The notes under the pieces: model-generated
Told to the model about the DNA's origin: nothing
Databases searched by the model: none
The model's input: only the letters and a program-made list of their open reading frames with translations
From: a virus
Reading direction: 5' to 3' (one strand)
DNA length: 34,121 bases
Virus record (IMG/VR): IMGVR_UViG_3300043427_000608
Span: 1 to 34,121 of that record
Made by a program: the position numbers and the translations under genes
Shown here: positions 27,526 to 34,000 of the stretch, piece by piece
Position numbering within the stretch: position 1 is the stretch's first letter
Layout: every line of letters starts with the position of its first letter

Positions 27526-28215
27526 GTGAATACAAAGTACGATAAAGAGGCGTTAGTTCTTTCGCCAAAACTAGAGCAAAAAGGTCATTTGGTTGACCGC
27601 AGTGAACTCATAAATGAATTGCTCAAAAAGAATGTCAACGAGCATACAGAGAAGAAAAACAATCTCACATACCTATCATGGGCGTGGGCGTGGGCAGAGG
27701 CTTTAAAGGCCGATTCAAACGCAACATACAAGGTGGAGATGTTTGGAGACAAGTGCTTCATGGACATTAACGGCACTGCAATGGTGTTTGTAACTGTCAC
27801 CATGTTTGGCAAGCCAATGACCTGCCAGTTGCCTGTGATGGACTATCGCAACAAGGCAATTCCAAATCCAGACGCATTTGCTGTTAACACTGCCATCATG
27901 CGTTGCATGACTAAGGCATTGTCGTTGCATGGCCTTGGTTTGTACATCTATGCTGGAGAGGATATCCCCGAAGGTGGCGCAACAATCAAGCCCACAGATG
28001 GAGTCATTGTTGACAAGAACAGGGAAAACATCATTGCGGATGTTGCGATTGCTGTTCAAGATAGATTCGAGGCAAGCGATTTGATCGGGGCTTATGAAGA
28101 ATACCTGGGAATCCATGACCAGGAGGAAAAGGTGGCGCTTTGGGCATTGCTTCCAAGTAATGTCCGCAGCGCATTGAAAAAACATGGTGAATCATTGAAA
28201 GGCTTGAAAGGCTAA
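27526..28215 (+). CDS. Single-strand annealing protein, DUF1071/Sak family (229 aa)
   Basis: This 229-residue protein carries YLSWAWAWAEALKADSNATY, then VEMFGDKCFM, PVMDYRNKAIPNPDAFAVNT and IMRCMTKALSLHGLGLYIYA, the core of DUF1071 proteins, which belong to the Rad52-like Sak group of phage annealases. These bind single strands and anneal homologous DNA during recombination-dependent replication. The start is GTG at 27526 with AACAGGAGTCCCAA upstream. No exonuclease gene is visible nearby; an SSB-like small protein follows immediately. Confidence 0.85.
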   Translation: MNTKYDKEALVLSPKLEQKGHLVDRSELINELLKKNVNEHTEKKNNLTYLSWAWAWAEALKADSNATYKVEMFGDKCFMDINGTAMVFVTVTMFGKPMTCQLPVMDYRNKAIPNPDAFAVNTAIMRCMTKALSLHGLGLYIYAGEDIPEGGATIKPTDGVIVDKNRENIIADVAIAVQDRFEASDLIGAYEEYLGIHDQEEKVALWALLPSNVRSALKKHGESLKGLKG

Positions 28216-28216
28216 T

Positions 28217-28459
28217 ATGGAAAATAAGCGTGATAACTCAGGTGTTTTGTTCAAATCGGACAAAAAGGACAAGCCAACATCTCCAGACTACAAAGGCAAC
28301 ATTACTGTTGATGGCGTAGATTATTGGTTGAGTGCTTGGATCAAAGAAGGAAAGAACGGTAAGTTCATGGGCTTGGCAGTGAACCCCAAGGAAGAAAAAG
28401 CACCAAGTCCAAAGAAGGCATCTTTTGATGACATGGATAGCGATTCAATCCCTTTCTGA
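28217..28459 (+). CDS. Small ssDNA-binding-like protein with SSB-type acidic tip (80 aa)
   Basis: An 80-residue protein, MENKRDNSGVLFKSDKKDKP, then NITVDGVDYWLSAWIKEGKN and GKFMGLAVNP, followed by a Lys/Pro linker and the end DDMDSDSIPF. That acidic tip ending in IPF closely resembles the C-terminal partner-docking tail of bacterial SSB proteins (DFDDDIPF). The body is a short beta domain that could bind ssDNA or an annealase. It starts two bases after the annealase stop. I infer a partner of the annealase or a host-SSB mimic. Confidence 0.7.
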   Translation: MENKRDNSGVLFKSDKKDKPTSPDYKGNITVDGVDYWLSAWIKEGKNGKFMGLAVNPKEEKAPSPKKASFDDMDSDSIPF

Positions 28460-28469
28460 TAAACCTCAC

Positions 28470-28483
28470 GGGGCTGCGGCCCC
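28470..28483 (+). other. GC hairpin between the SSB-like and winged-helix genes
   Basis: GGGGC-TGCG-GCCCC, five G:C pairs with a tetraloop, ten bases after the stop. It is followed by ATTTAATAGGAG, which lacks a U-run but contains the recurring leader and ribosome-binding site. It may stabilise the upstream mRNA or separate translation units. Confidence 0.5.
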
Positions 28484-28501
28484 ATTTAATAGGAGTTGAT
28501 G

Positions 28502-28840
28502 ATGACAAAATTAAGCAACATTTGGTTTGATGGCATGGTTGAAAAGTTCTTTGGAACACCAGCATTCAAACTCTCTCGCAAAGAAGACCCTGCCACTTCT
28601 CACATGGCAGCACAGGCAATCGACACCACAAAGATGGAGTCCTTGGTCTATGAAACCATTGCAGCCTATGGCCCAGATGGTTGCATCTCAGATGATGTAC
28701 TTGCCAAACTGCCATTTCTGCCCTATTCCTCTGTCACAGCCCGATACAAGGCGCTGATTGACAAAGGCTTTATCGAAGTCATTGGAACCCGTAAAGGCGT
28801 TTCTGGGCGGCTACAAAGGGTTATGCGTAAGGTAGGGTAA
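28502..28840 (+). CDS. Winged-helix protein (112 aa) of phage recombination modules
   Basis: I chose the second ATG (28502), six bases after AGGAG; another ATG directly precedes it. The 112 residues carry RKEDPATSHMAAQAI, then YETIAAYGPDGCISDDVLAK and PYSSVTARYKALIDKGFIEV, a winged helix whose wing continues GTRKGVSGRLQRVM. I recall DP.TS..AA......Y..I...G..GCISD....LP..PYSSVTAR as a common phage protein next to recombination genes. Role: probably DNA binding. Its stop codon lies inside the TAGGGTAAATCCCTA element. Confidence 0.75.
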   Translation: MTKLSNIWFDGMVEKFFGTPAFKLSRKEDPATSHMAAQAIDTTKMESLVYETIAAYGPDGCISDDVLAKLPFLPYSSVTARYKALIDKGFIEVIGTRKGVSGRLQRVMRKVG

Positions 28841-28846
28841 ATCCCT
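28832..28846 (+). promoter_or_regulatory. TAGGG-TAAAT-CCCTA element
   Basis: A perfect five-base inverted repeat that includes the stop codon of the winged-helix gene and continues ATTCCA exactly as the copy at 26592 does. It lies 36 bases upstream of the next start, so it may drive or control the block of small genes 28882-30721. Confidence 0.6.
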
Positions 28847-28881
28847 ATTCCAATCTCTGTCAGACAAGGCAGAATTGACGC

Positions 28882-29058
28882 ATGAACCAACAACAAACAA
28901 CCCGTTTAAACGCTTTCTGGCAGGATGTAGAGGCTCACAAGGCTCTCAATCCATCCTTGCCAGAGAGCGCCCTTGTAATCCTTAAATCTGTGGCCCTGGA
29001 TGCTCTCCTTGCCGCACAAGACATTGAACAGATAGGAGTGAATGATGCAAACAATTGA
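28882..29058 (+). CDS. Small helical protein (58 aa), unknown
   Basis: ATG at 28882 opens MNQQQTTRLNAFWQDVEAHK, then LPESALVILKSVALDALLAA, an amphipathic all-helix protein of 58 residues. AAGGCAGAATTGACGC precedes the start; the ribosome-binding site is fair. It overlaps the next gene by 14 bases. It follows the TAGGG..CCCTA element directly. No family is recognised. Confidence 0.55.
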   Translation: MNQQQTTRLNAFWQDVEAHKALNPSLPESALVILKSVALDALLAAQDIEQIGVNDANN

Positions 29059-29305
29059 ATTTGTGCCTTTTGATTGGGTAGACGATGATTTCAATCCAGA
29101 CATTGACCGCATTGAAGTTGATTATGAATGGCATGAAGCAGATGATTCTGTTGGCTTAATCGCATACTGCGAGAAAACAGTCAAGTGGATGCGCTTTAAC
29201 CTGCAAATTAAGGACATAACTGATGAGTTGTCCTATGCTGATTTGGCATACCTGAAGCATGAAATCAAGCGTAACGATCAGGAGATTGCAGATGAAAGAA
29301 CCTGA
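29045..29305 (+). CDS. Acidic protein (86 aa), unknown
   Basis: The 86-residue protein starts at the second of two adjacent ATGs, six bases after AGGAG: MQTIEFVPFDWVDDDFNPDI, then DYEWHEADDSVGLIAYCEKT and ELSYADLAYLKHEIKR. It is strongly acidic, which could suggest DNA mimicry or protein binding, but no family is recognised. It overlaps neighbours on both sides, consistent with a tightly packed operon. Confidence 0.65.
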   Translation: MQTIEFVPFDWVDDDFNPDIDRIEVDYEWHEADDSVGLIAYCEKTVKWMRFNLQIKDITDELSYADLAYLKHEIKRNDQEIADERT

Positions 29306-29513
29306 AGATGAAGCATTTGATGAACTCAGTCGCAGACAAGGCGATTGGGGTCTTCAAGGTTCACGCAAACACCAGATCATGCGTTATGTTGAGAACAACG
29401 CTAGGAATGAAGTGATTGAAGAAGTCGCCCAACACATTGAGAAATGCACTCTAGCGTTTGGCAAAGACACTATTCAATCGTTTACTGCTTATGTGAGAGG
29501 AATGAAAAAATGA
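29292..29513 (+). CDS. Small protein (73 aa), unknown phage family
   Basis: ATG at 29292 has CAGGAGATTGCAG upstream and gives MKEPEDEAFDELSRRQGDWG, then LQGSRKHQIMRYVENNARNE. The MKEPEDEAFDEL.RRQGDWG start recurs in many phage proteins I recall, with no known function. The C-terminal part is helical. The stop overlaps the next ATG. Confidence 0.65.
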   Translation: MKEPEDEAFDELSRRQGDWGLQGSRKHQIMRYVENNARNEVIEEVAQHIEKCTLAFGKDTIQSFTAYVRGMKK

Positions 29514-29725
29514 CACCCACAACAAAATTTAGATATGTTGAGCGAGATAGTTATTCACACAATGGCGAGCATTTCATAGAGCCGCACAGAGTTCGCATTC
29601 TTCAGCAATGGTGGGAAGACAAAAACATTGTGCTGGCAGTACACATCACCGACAAAGATGGAAACACTTTGCCATCACCCAATCGTGGCGAATGGCGTGA
29701 TGTACCACTGGAGGAAGAAGCATGA
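29510..29725 (+). CDS. Small protein (71 aa), unknown
   Basis: ATG at 29510 overlaps the preceding TGA. The 71 residues (MTPTTKFRYVERDSYSHNGE, then VRILQQWWEDKNIVLAVHIT) look like a small mixed alpha/beta protein. The end is acidic (EWRDVPLEEEA). It overlaps the next gene by ATGA. No family recognised. Confidence 0.6.
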   Translation: MTPTTKFRYVERDSYSHNGEHFIEPHRVRILQQWWEDKNIVLAVHITDKDGNTLPSPNRGEWRDVPLEEEA

Positions 29726-30171
29726 CACAAGATGAAATCATTGAGATGGCACAAGAATGTGGATTGATTGGTATGCGCCCTCATCTTGATGGCATTTATA
29801 TTGAATCACTTTTAGCCTTTGCAAAGCTGGTGGCAGAGGCAGAGCGTGAGCGCATTAAACAGGCCAACGCTCCAGAGATTGAGAAAATTAATGCATACAT
29901 AGACCACGCCATGCGTGAGACACAGCGCCGTGGGCAAGAGATTGAGCAAGAGCCTGTGGCGTGGCTATCAACAGACAGCATAGGAGAAAGGTATCTTTGT
30001 TTCGACAAGCCGTTAGATAACGACCCTGTGCAACCCCTTTACACCGCCCCACCACAACGCAAGCCGCTGACGCATGATGAACTAGCAGACCTTTGGTACA
30101 AGCCGTCGCTCGATTGGATGAAGTTTGCCCGAGCCATCGAAGCCGCACACGGCATAAAGGAGAACACATGA
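29722..30171 (+). CDS. Phage protein of the 'YTAPPQR' group (149 aa)
   Basis: A 149-residue protein: MTQDEIIEMAQECGLIGMRP, a helical middle (AKLVAEAERERIKQANAPEI), then PVAWLSTDSIGERY, VQPLYTAPPQRKPLTHDELA and FARAIEAAHGIKE. Proteins with the PVAW....PLYTAPPQR..LT pattern are very common in phages and prophages; their function is unknown. The modular N-terminal DEIIEMA..CGL...H segment is also common. It is coupled by ATGA to both neighbours. Confidence 0.75.
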   Translation: MTQDEIIEMAQECGLIGMRPHLDGIYIESLLAFAKLVAEAERERIKQANAPEIEKINAYIDHAMRETQRRGQEIEQEPVAWLSTDSIGERYLCFDKPLDNDPVQPLYTAPPQRKPLTHDELADLWYKPSLDWMKFARAIEAAHGIKENT

Positions 30172-30293
30172 AATTTATTTTGATACCGCTTGTCTGGGTA
30201 ATGGTTCCGCTTGCTTTTATTGTTGTTGCTTTTGATGTCGCCAAAGCATTTGTTGAAAGTAAGGTCGAATTCAAACTTAGGGAGAACACATGA
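30168..30293 (+). CDS. Small membrane protein (41 aa)
   Basis: ATG at 30168, overlapping the previous TGA, with AAGGAGAACAC upstream. It encodes one long hydrophobic segment (MKFILIPLVWVMVPLAFIVV) and a short charged tail. The frame also fits an earlier start, but the strong ribosome-binding site decides. Likely an inner-membrane peptide of unknown role; superinfection exclusion or membrane remodelling are possibilities only. Confidence 0.6.
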   Translation: MKFILIPLVWVMVPLAFIVVAFDVAKAFVESKVEFKLRENT

Positions 30294-30442
30294 AAGCACG
30301 AAAAGTATTCATAGCCCTCATGACGGGCAAAGGTTATGCTGAATCAGAACTTGTGTGGGACGGTGAGAAATTCACCAATCAGAACATGACTACCCGATGG
30401 AATTACTTTTTATTGGGTTGGGAAATGCGGGGTGTGATGTGA
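30290..30442 (+). CDS. Small protein (50 aa), unknown
   Basis: ATG at 30290 follows TAGGGAGAACAC, a strong ribosome-binding site, and overlaps the previous TGA. It encodes MKARKVFIALMTGKGYAESE, then LVWDGEKFTNQNMTTRWNYF. Trp/Phe-rich with a basic start. It is coupled to the next gene by overlapping TGA and GTG. Function unknown. Confidence 0.6.
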   Translation: MKARKVFIALMTGKGYAESELVWDGEKFTNQNMTTRWNYFLLGWEMRGVM

Positions 30443-30543
30443 TTGAGACGATCTTCACTATCTTTGCTTTGGGGTTCTTAGGAATCGCTCTAGCTGTTCT
30501 TTTTATCTGTTTTATGGTTTGGCTTGCCCTCAATGAATCCTAA
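30439..30543 (+). CDS. Tiny membrane peptide with GTG start (34 aa)
   Basis: GTG at 30439 overlaps the previous stop and opens MIETIFTIFALGFLGIALAV then LFICFMVWLALNES, a single long membrane segment with an acidic start. The upstream GGGGTGTGAT is a weak ribosome-binding site, so translational coupling is assumed. It overlaps the following zinc-finger gene by 11 bases. Confidence 0.5.
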   Translation: MIETIFTIFALGFLGIALAVLFICFMVWLALNES

Positions 30544-30721
30544 GAGTACGAATAACTCCGGCATGAAGTGTCCCGAGTGCAAAGCAATCTCGTTTGTTCA
30601 ACACACCAAAACTGAGGAGAATATGCTTGTCAGACGAAGGGAGTGCTATAACGGGCATCGCTTCATCTCACATGAGAATGTCCTCAGAATGGTCAAGCGT
30701 CACAAGACCGATAAGGCTTGA
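30533..30721 (+). CDS. Zinc-finger protein, NrdR/Ogr-like N-terminal ribbon (62 aa)
   Basis: A 62-residue protein with KCPECKAISFVQHTKTEENM, then RRRECYNGHRFISHEN: Cys-x2-Cys ... Cys-x3-His, the ribbon found at the N-terminus of NrdR and in Ogr/Delta-type phage regulators (RRREC..GHRF). A start at the internal ATG before KCPEC (MKCPECK) is possible. It ends 22 bases inside the convergent endolysin gene. Likely a small regulator or anti-regulator. Confidence 0.65.
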   Translation: MNPKSTNNSGMKCPECKAISFVQHTKTEENMLVRRRECYNGHRFISHENVLRMVKRHKTDKA

Positions 30722-31293
30722 TTGGTTTCGTTTATGCGTTGGTCAAGCCCTATCGTCCCGCCGTTGATCTTCTTTGTGAGACCCGTCCAATTTGCTTCCT
30801 CCGCAAGACGGTTGCAATCGTGTGTAGACCAAAACCATCCGGCAGTGAGTGCAGCATATTTAGGTGTGGCGACTAGATCGGGTTCCATCACGAAATCTAC
30901 TCCGAGTGCTTGTCCGGCATGGAAGTAGTTAGCGTGTCCGGTAAGCTGAATGCAACCTCTACCGCGAAATCGATACCCGTCCCCGCTAGCTTCATCTCTG
31001 TTGCCCATACGATTCGAGTAAACAGAATTTGCAATCTTTCGCGGATTTTTCTCGTACTGTTTAGCAAAATCAAGCGTTGGAAACCGCTTAGGCCACAGCT
31101 TCATCAAAGTCTCAGCACGATAGTTTAGGTTTTCTTCCAATGTCTTGAAGTGTCCGCATTCGTGTCCACACTGACCGATGAAGGCAGCTTGTTGGCGTTT
31201 GGTGGAGATATTGAATCTGCCAAAGGTCTCATTGAGTGCATCAACCCACTCAGCACCAATGTGGAGTTTCTTTAGTTGGTCACTTGTTACCAT
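30700..31293 (-). CDS. Endolysin, GH19 chitinase-like lysozyme (197 aa)
   Basis: I chose ATG 31293 (MVTSDQLKKLHIGAEWVDAL), which follows GGAGATCATCA. The 197-residue enzyme contains QAAFIGQCGHECGHFKTLEE, where the Glu residues are the expected catalytic acids. It also has GDGYRFRGRGCIQLTGHANY, the hallmark of GH19-type phage endolysins, and PKYAALTAGWFW. It has no signal peptide, so it depends on a holin. It overlaps the Rz gene by 14 bases and the convergent zinc-finger gene by 22. Confidence 0.9.
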   Translation of the reverse strand: MVTSDQLKKLHIGAEWVDALNETFGRFNISTKRQQAAFIGQCGHECGHFKTLEENLNYRAETLMKLWPKRFPTLDFAKQYEKNPRKIANSVYSNRMGNRDEASGDGYRFRGRGCIQLTGHANYFHAGQALGVDFVMEPDLVATPKYAALTAGWFWSTHDCNRLAEEANWTGLTKKINGGTIGLDQRINETNQALSVL

Positions 31294-31771
31294 TGATGAT
31301 CTCCATTGCTTTGTTGTAACTGTCCACACAAGCGTTTAATTGCGCGGTGTTTCTGTCGCCTTGGGCGATGATTTCGGCGATTGCTGCAAGGGTTGCTCTG
31401 TCGGAGTCAGAAGTTTCATAAACCTCTCGGTTAGGTTCACTTCTCTCTTTTGGCTGATCTCCGGTGGGAGTGGGGGCATTTGTGGGGGCTTGTACGCAAC
31501 TTGTGGACGGGAGGCGCAACCGACCATCACGAATAGCGCGATCAAGACTAGACTGCTTTTGATTGATGACATTATTGGCCTCCGAAAGTTTGGTTGATTG
31601 GTCATTCAATTGTTGGGCAAGTTCACGCTCTTTTTCCCGTGATTCTTCATTCTTTTTGGCAATCTCAACTTGCATCTCAGCGTCACGATCACCCCATCCA
31701 ACATGATGCCCATAGCCGTAGGCGCCACCCACAGCAATCATTGCCCCAATAATGAAATAGGGGTTAAGCAT
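31280..31771 (-). CDS. Rz: Inner-membrane spanin (Rz-like, 163 aa)
   Basis: The protein has an N-terminal membrane segment (MLNPYFIIGAMIAVGGAYGY), then a long charged coiled coil (EIAKKNEESREKERELAQQL) and a C-terminal helical part. That is the Rz layout: inner-membrane anchor with a periplasmic coiled coil that fuses inner and outer membranes at lysis. It overlaps the holin-like gene upstream and the endolysin downstream. The matching outer-membrane partner is nested within it (31336-31572). Confidence 0.85.
   Translation of the reverse strand: MLNPYFIIGAMIAVGGAYGYGHHVGWGDRDAEMQVEIAKKNEESREKERELAQQLNDQSTKLSEANNVINQKQSSLDRAIRDGRLRLPSTSCVQAPTNAPTPTGDQPKERSEPNREVYETSDSDRATLAAIAEIIAQGDRNTAQLNACVDSYNKAMEIINGNK
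31336..31572 (-). CDS. Rz1: Outer-membrane spanin lipoprotein (Rz1-like, 78 aa), nested in Rz
   Basis: Nested in another frame within the Rz gene. I chose ATG 31572 because GGAGG lies seven bases upstream. MSSIKSSLVLIALFVMVGC is a lipoprotein signal with lipobox VMVGC. The mature part is Pro-rich (KPPQMPPLPPEISQK) as usual for Rz1. The full nested arrangement matches lambda-type Rz/Rz1 pairs and strongly supports both calls. Confidence 0.85.
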   Translation of the reverse strand: MSSIKSSLVLIALFVMVGCASRPQVAYKPPQMPPLPPEISQKREVNLTERFMKLLTPTEQPLQQSPKSSPKATETPRN

Positions 31772-32249
31772 TCTTCACCTCTTGGCGAGCAAGGGCGATT
31801 TCTTCCCGCACAGAGTCATGCTCAAGGTGGTTTGGTGGCGTTGTAGGAGGAGGCGGTGGTGTCCAGGTTTCATCCAAAGGAGGATTCACCCAAACAGGCA
31901 AAGCGCCAGAGGGAGAAGTCCAGGTAGAGGTTGCAGGAGGGCTAGGAGGGGCAGGAACAGGCGTAGGAGGCGCTGAAATCTGAGGGGCAGGCGTTGTGCT
32001 TGTCACAGCACCCACAGCCCGTTTACCAACAATGCCGCCAATGCCACCAACAATCAACAACACAATGTCATTCAACATCTTGGTATAGGCTTGATCGATG
32101 GGAGCCATACTCTTGATGGGCTGAGTTACAAAAGTAACTGAGTAGAGAAGGGCGATCACGATGCCAAACAAAATGATGGTAATCATCACCACAACAAAGC
32201 CCCAAATGCGAACTTCTAAGTCTTCTGGGGTGTATTTACTTTTTGTCAT
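31764..32249 (-). CDS. Probable holin with Pro-rich tail (161 aa)
   Basis: Two membrane segments lie near the N-terminus (IWGFVVVMITIILFGIVIAL and DIVLLIVGGIGGIVGKR). A long Pro-rich cytoplasmic or periplasmic tail follows (PPTPVPAPPSPPATSTW, PPPPPTTPPNH). The start is one of two adjacent ATGs at 32249/32252 with GAAGG upstream. Position directly before Rz, Rz1 and endolysin genes suggests a holin that forms the lysis hole. The Pro-rich tail is unusual for a holin; a structural membrane protein is the alternative. Confidence 0.65.
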   Translation of the reverse strand: MTKSKYTPEDLEVRIWGFVVVMITIILFGIVIALLYSVTFVTQPIKSMAPIDQAYTKMLNDIVLLIVGGIGGIVGKRAVGAVTSTTPAPQISAPPTPVPAPPSPPATSTWTSPSGALPVWVNPPLDETWTPPPPPTTPPNHLEHDSVREEIALARQEVKNA

Positions 32250-32463
32250 CATCGGCCTTCTTTTCTTCAACCTTTGGGGGTTCAATTTTCGTGGTCAAGA
32301 TAGGTGCTACAAGGTATTCAGGACATGTTTGGGTGAACAAGCATCTGGGCTTTTGGCACTCAGGCAGGTCAAATTTATCAGGATTTTGGCAAACATATCG
32401 GTAAGTATCTTTACAGCCAACAAGACAAAAAATAAAAAAAGCCGCAAATTTTAATTTTTTCAT
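32236..32463 (-). CDS. Small Cys-containing lipoprotein (75 aa)
   Basis: MKKLKFAAFFIFCLVGC is a lipoprotein signal with lipobox CLVGC. The mature part carries YRYVCQNPDKFDLPECQKPR, then CLFTQTCPEY and a Lys/Glu/Asp tail. I recall similar YRY.CQ.P.....C.KP.C....TC.E lipoproteins next to phage holins, especially in aquatic phages. Possibly part of lysis or of outer-membrane modification of the infected cell. It overlaps the holin-like gene and the HNH gene on either side. Confidence 0.7.
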   Translation of the reverse strand: MKKLKFAAFFIFCLVGCKDTYRYVCQNPDKFDLPECQKPRCLFTQTCPEYLVAPILTTKIEPPKVEEKKADDDKK

Positions 32464-32966
32464 AATGCTACGTGGTGAGTAAAATAAAAGTTCTCTGCCA
32501 ATTTTCTTGATGCTACAGCTTCCTCAATTGTTGAGTAATTTCCTAAATGAATTTTTTTATAATTATGAGTGATGTGTGATTGCCAAGGATTCGTTTTTGC
32601 TTTTTTGTTAAAATGAATTCCTCGAAATCCAGTGGTGTTAGTTTTTGCGCGAAACATATTTTCGCTATTTTGTTTTTGCGTTGCAAGTCGCAAATTGATT
32701 GGTTTATTGTTTGTCCTATTTCTATCTATATGATCTACTTGCAATGATGGAATATAGCCATAAACATAGAGCCATATTAACCGATGAGCTAAATAATCTT
32801 TTTGGTCTATGCAAATATAAACATATCCATTTGCACTAACCACTCCAGCTTGCTGACCCTTCTTGGCCCTACCACCCATTGTGTGCCGCCAAGTAAAGAT
32901 GCCATTTTCTGTGTCAACTTCTAGCAGTTCGCACAATCTATCTCGTGATAAAATTTTCTCAGCCAT
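32460..32966 (-). CDS. HNH homing endonuclease with AP2-like domain (168 aa)
   Basis: I chose ATG 32966 (MAEKILSRDRLCELLEVDTE) because AAGGAGCATCAA lies directly upstream; the frame also runs further up. HNH core: AHRLIWLYVYGYIPSLQVDH, then DRNRTNNKPINLR. C-terminal AP2-like part: GFRGIHFNKKAKTNPWQSHI, then HLGNY. It has the same two-domain layout as the gene at 12404-12892 but is clearly diverged. A+T-rich, and it interrupts the lysis cluster. Confidence 0.85.
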   Translation of the reverse strand: MAEKILSRDRLCELLEVDTENGIFTWRHTMGGRAKKGQQAGVVSANGYVYICIDQKDYLAHRLIWLYVYGYIPSLQVDHIDRNRTNNKPINLRLATQKQNSENMFRAKTNTTGFRGIHFNKKAKTNPWQSHITHNYKKIHLGNYSTIEEAVASRKLAENFYFTHHVAL

Positions 32967-33036
32967 TTGATGCTCCTTCATCGTGTTGGTTAGAAATGCC
33001 ATTCGGTTCCCGCCGTTTGGCATTTTGCATTTTAAC

Positions 33037-33120
33037 TTAAACACCTTCACATCCACCCAGAAAAATAATCACCGCAATGGATACAACAATCACGCCCCAC
33101 AGGAATTTATTTTGATTCAT
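33037..33120 (-). CDS. Tiny lipoprotein (27 aa)
   Basis: A 27-codon frame MNQNKFLWGVIVVSIAVIIF then LGGCEGV, with a near-perfect lipobox (LGGC) and only three residues after the Cys. AGGCAACGCA precedes the ATG, which overlaps the end of the upstream gene by 14 bases. If real it is almost nothing but a lipoprotein signal, similar in idea to entericidin-type or minimal Rz1-like peptides. Very short, so moderate confidence. Confidence 0.45.
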   Translation of the reverse strand: MNQNKFLWGVIVVSIAVIIFLGGCEGV

Positions 33121-33301
33121 TGCGTTGCCTATCTAGTTGTTGACGCTCGTACTCTAACTGTTGGCGCAGTCTCTCCATGCGCTCAATCTGCATTTTGCTC
33201 TCTCTTTGTGCCGCCAATGTGTCATAGTAAATGCTTCCTATCAGCGGAAGCAGTAGGACAAAGACCAGCACCATAGCAACTAATGCGACTAGAAACCCCA
33301 T
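33107..33301 (-). CDS. Membrane segment plus coiled coil protein (64 aa, longer start possible)
   Basis: From ATG 33301 (AAAGGTACG upstream) the protein is one membrane segment (MGFLVALVAMVLVFVLLLPL) and a charged coiled coil (RMERLRQQLEYERQQLDRQR). A start at 33424 with GAGAGGTTGA would add a basic, Pro-rich 41-residue N-terminus and overlap the upstream gene by 136 bases. I prefer 33301, which overlaps by only 13. Layout resembles an inner-membrane spanin or lysis accessory protein; with a lipoprotein gene just downstream (33037) it could form a second, minimal pair. Confidence 0.6.
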   Translation of the reverse strand: MGFLVALVAMVLVFVLLLPLIGSIYYDTLAAQRESKMQIERMERLRQQLEYERQQLDRQRNESK

Positions 33302-33966
33302 CGTACCTTTCGATCCATTATTAGAAGGCTGAAGAACAGGAGGAGGTACAGGACGAATACTAAACAAGCTACCCCGTAGATTGCCTTGTCTTGGATTGCG
33401 CTGATTACCTTTCTGCGTTGCCATTCAACCTCTCGTTGTTTCTTCTCTTGGGCCAATCTTGCTTCTTCTTGTTCTTCAATGATCTGAACCCGCATTGCAT
33501 TAACCCGTGTATACAAGTTCCCCAACTCTGGGGGTGACTGATACACCATAATCTCTCGAATCTCCTTGGCTAACTTCTCAAACTGCGTCTTGGCTAACTC
33601 TCTGTTTAGAGCCGCTTCCATGATGTTTTGATTTGGGTCATAAACAGTCTTAGACTTCTCTTCTTCTTCTCGAATGTGGTCTGCAAGCTGTTGCTGAACC
33701 TTGAAGAACTGAGACAGATTCGCCGCCAGATCAGCCACAACTCTACCTTCATCCCAAATTTCGGCCTCTGCCTTTTTTGCTTTGGGAGCAACTGGAGTTG
33801 CTGTGGGCTTGGGCTTTTTCTTCTTGAAGAACCCAAAGAAGCCACCCACTTCTTCAGCAATAGCCGTGACCTCTTTAACAGTCTTTTGGGCTGCGGCAAC
33901 AGTTCCCTTGACCTCTTTATAGAGTTCACAGCCTTTGCGAATAGCTGCGACACAGCCATTTGCCAT
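33289..33966 (-). CDS. Coiled-coil protein with C-terminal membrane segment (225 aa)
   Basis: A 225-residue protein, MANGCVAAIRKGCELYKEVK, with a Lys/Pro patch (GFFKKKKPKPTATPVAPKAK), then a long acidic coiled coil (FFKVQQQLADHIREEEEKSK) and a hydrophobic C-terminal segment (AIYGVACLVFVLYLLLFFSL). A tail-anchored membrane protein. The start at 33966 has no strong ribosome-binding site. It is upstream of the lysis genes and downstream of the partial gene at the right edge. I recall similar proteins in tail/lysis junctions of podoviruses but cannot name a family. Confidence 0.65.
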   Translation of the reverse strand: MANGCVAAIRKGCELYKEVKGTVAAAQKTVKEVTAIAEEVGGFFGFFKKKKPKPTATPVAPKAKKAEAEIWDEGRVVADLAANLSQFFKVQQQLADHIREEEEKSKTVYDPNQNIMEAALNRELAKTQFEKLAKEIREIMVYQSPPELGNLYTRVNAMRVQIIEEQEEARLAQEKKQREVEWQRRKVISAIQDKAIYGVACLVFVLYLLLFFSLLIMDRKVRWGF

Positions 33967-34000
33967 CGCCAGAAGGGTAAGAGGGTCAATCTTGCGCCCC

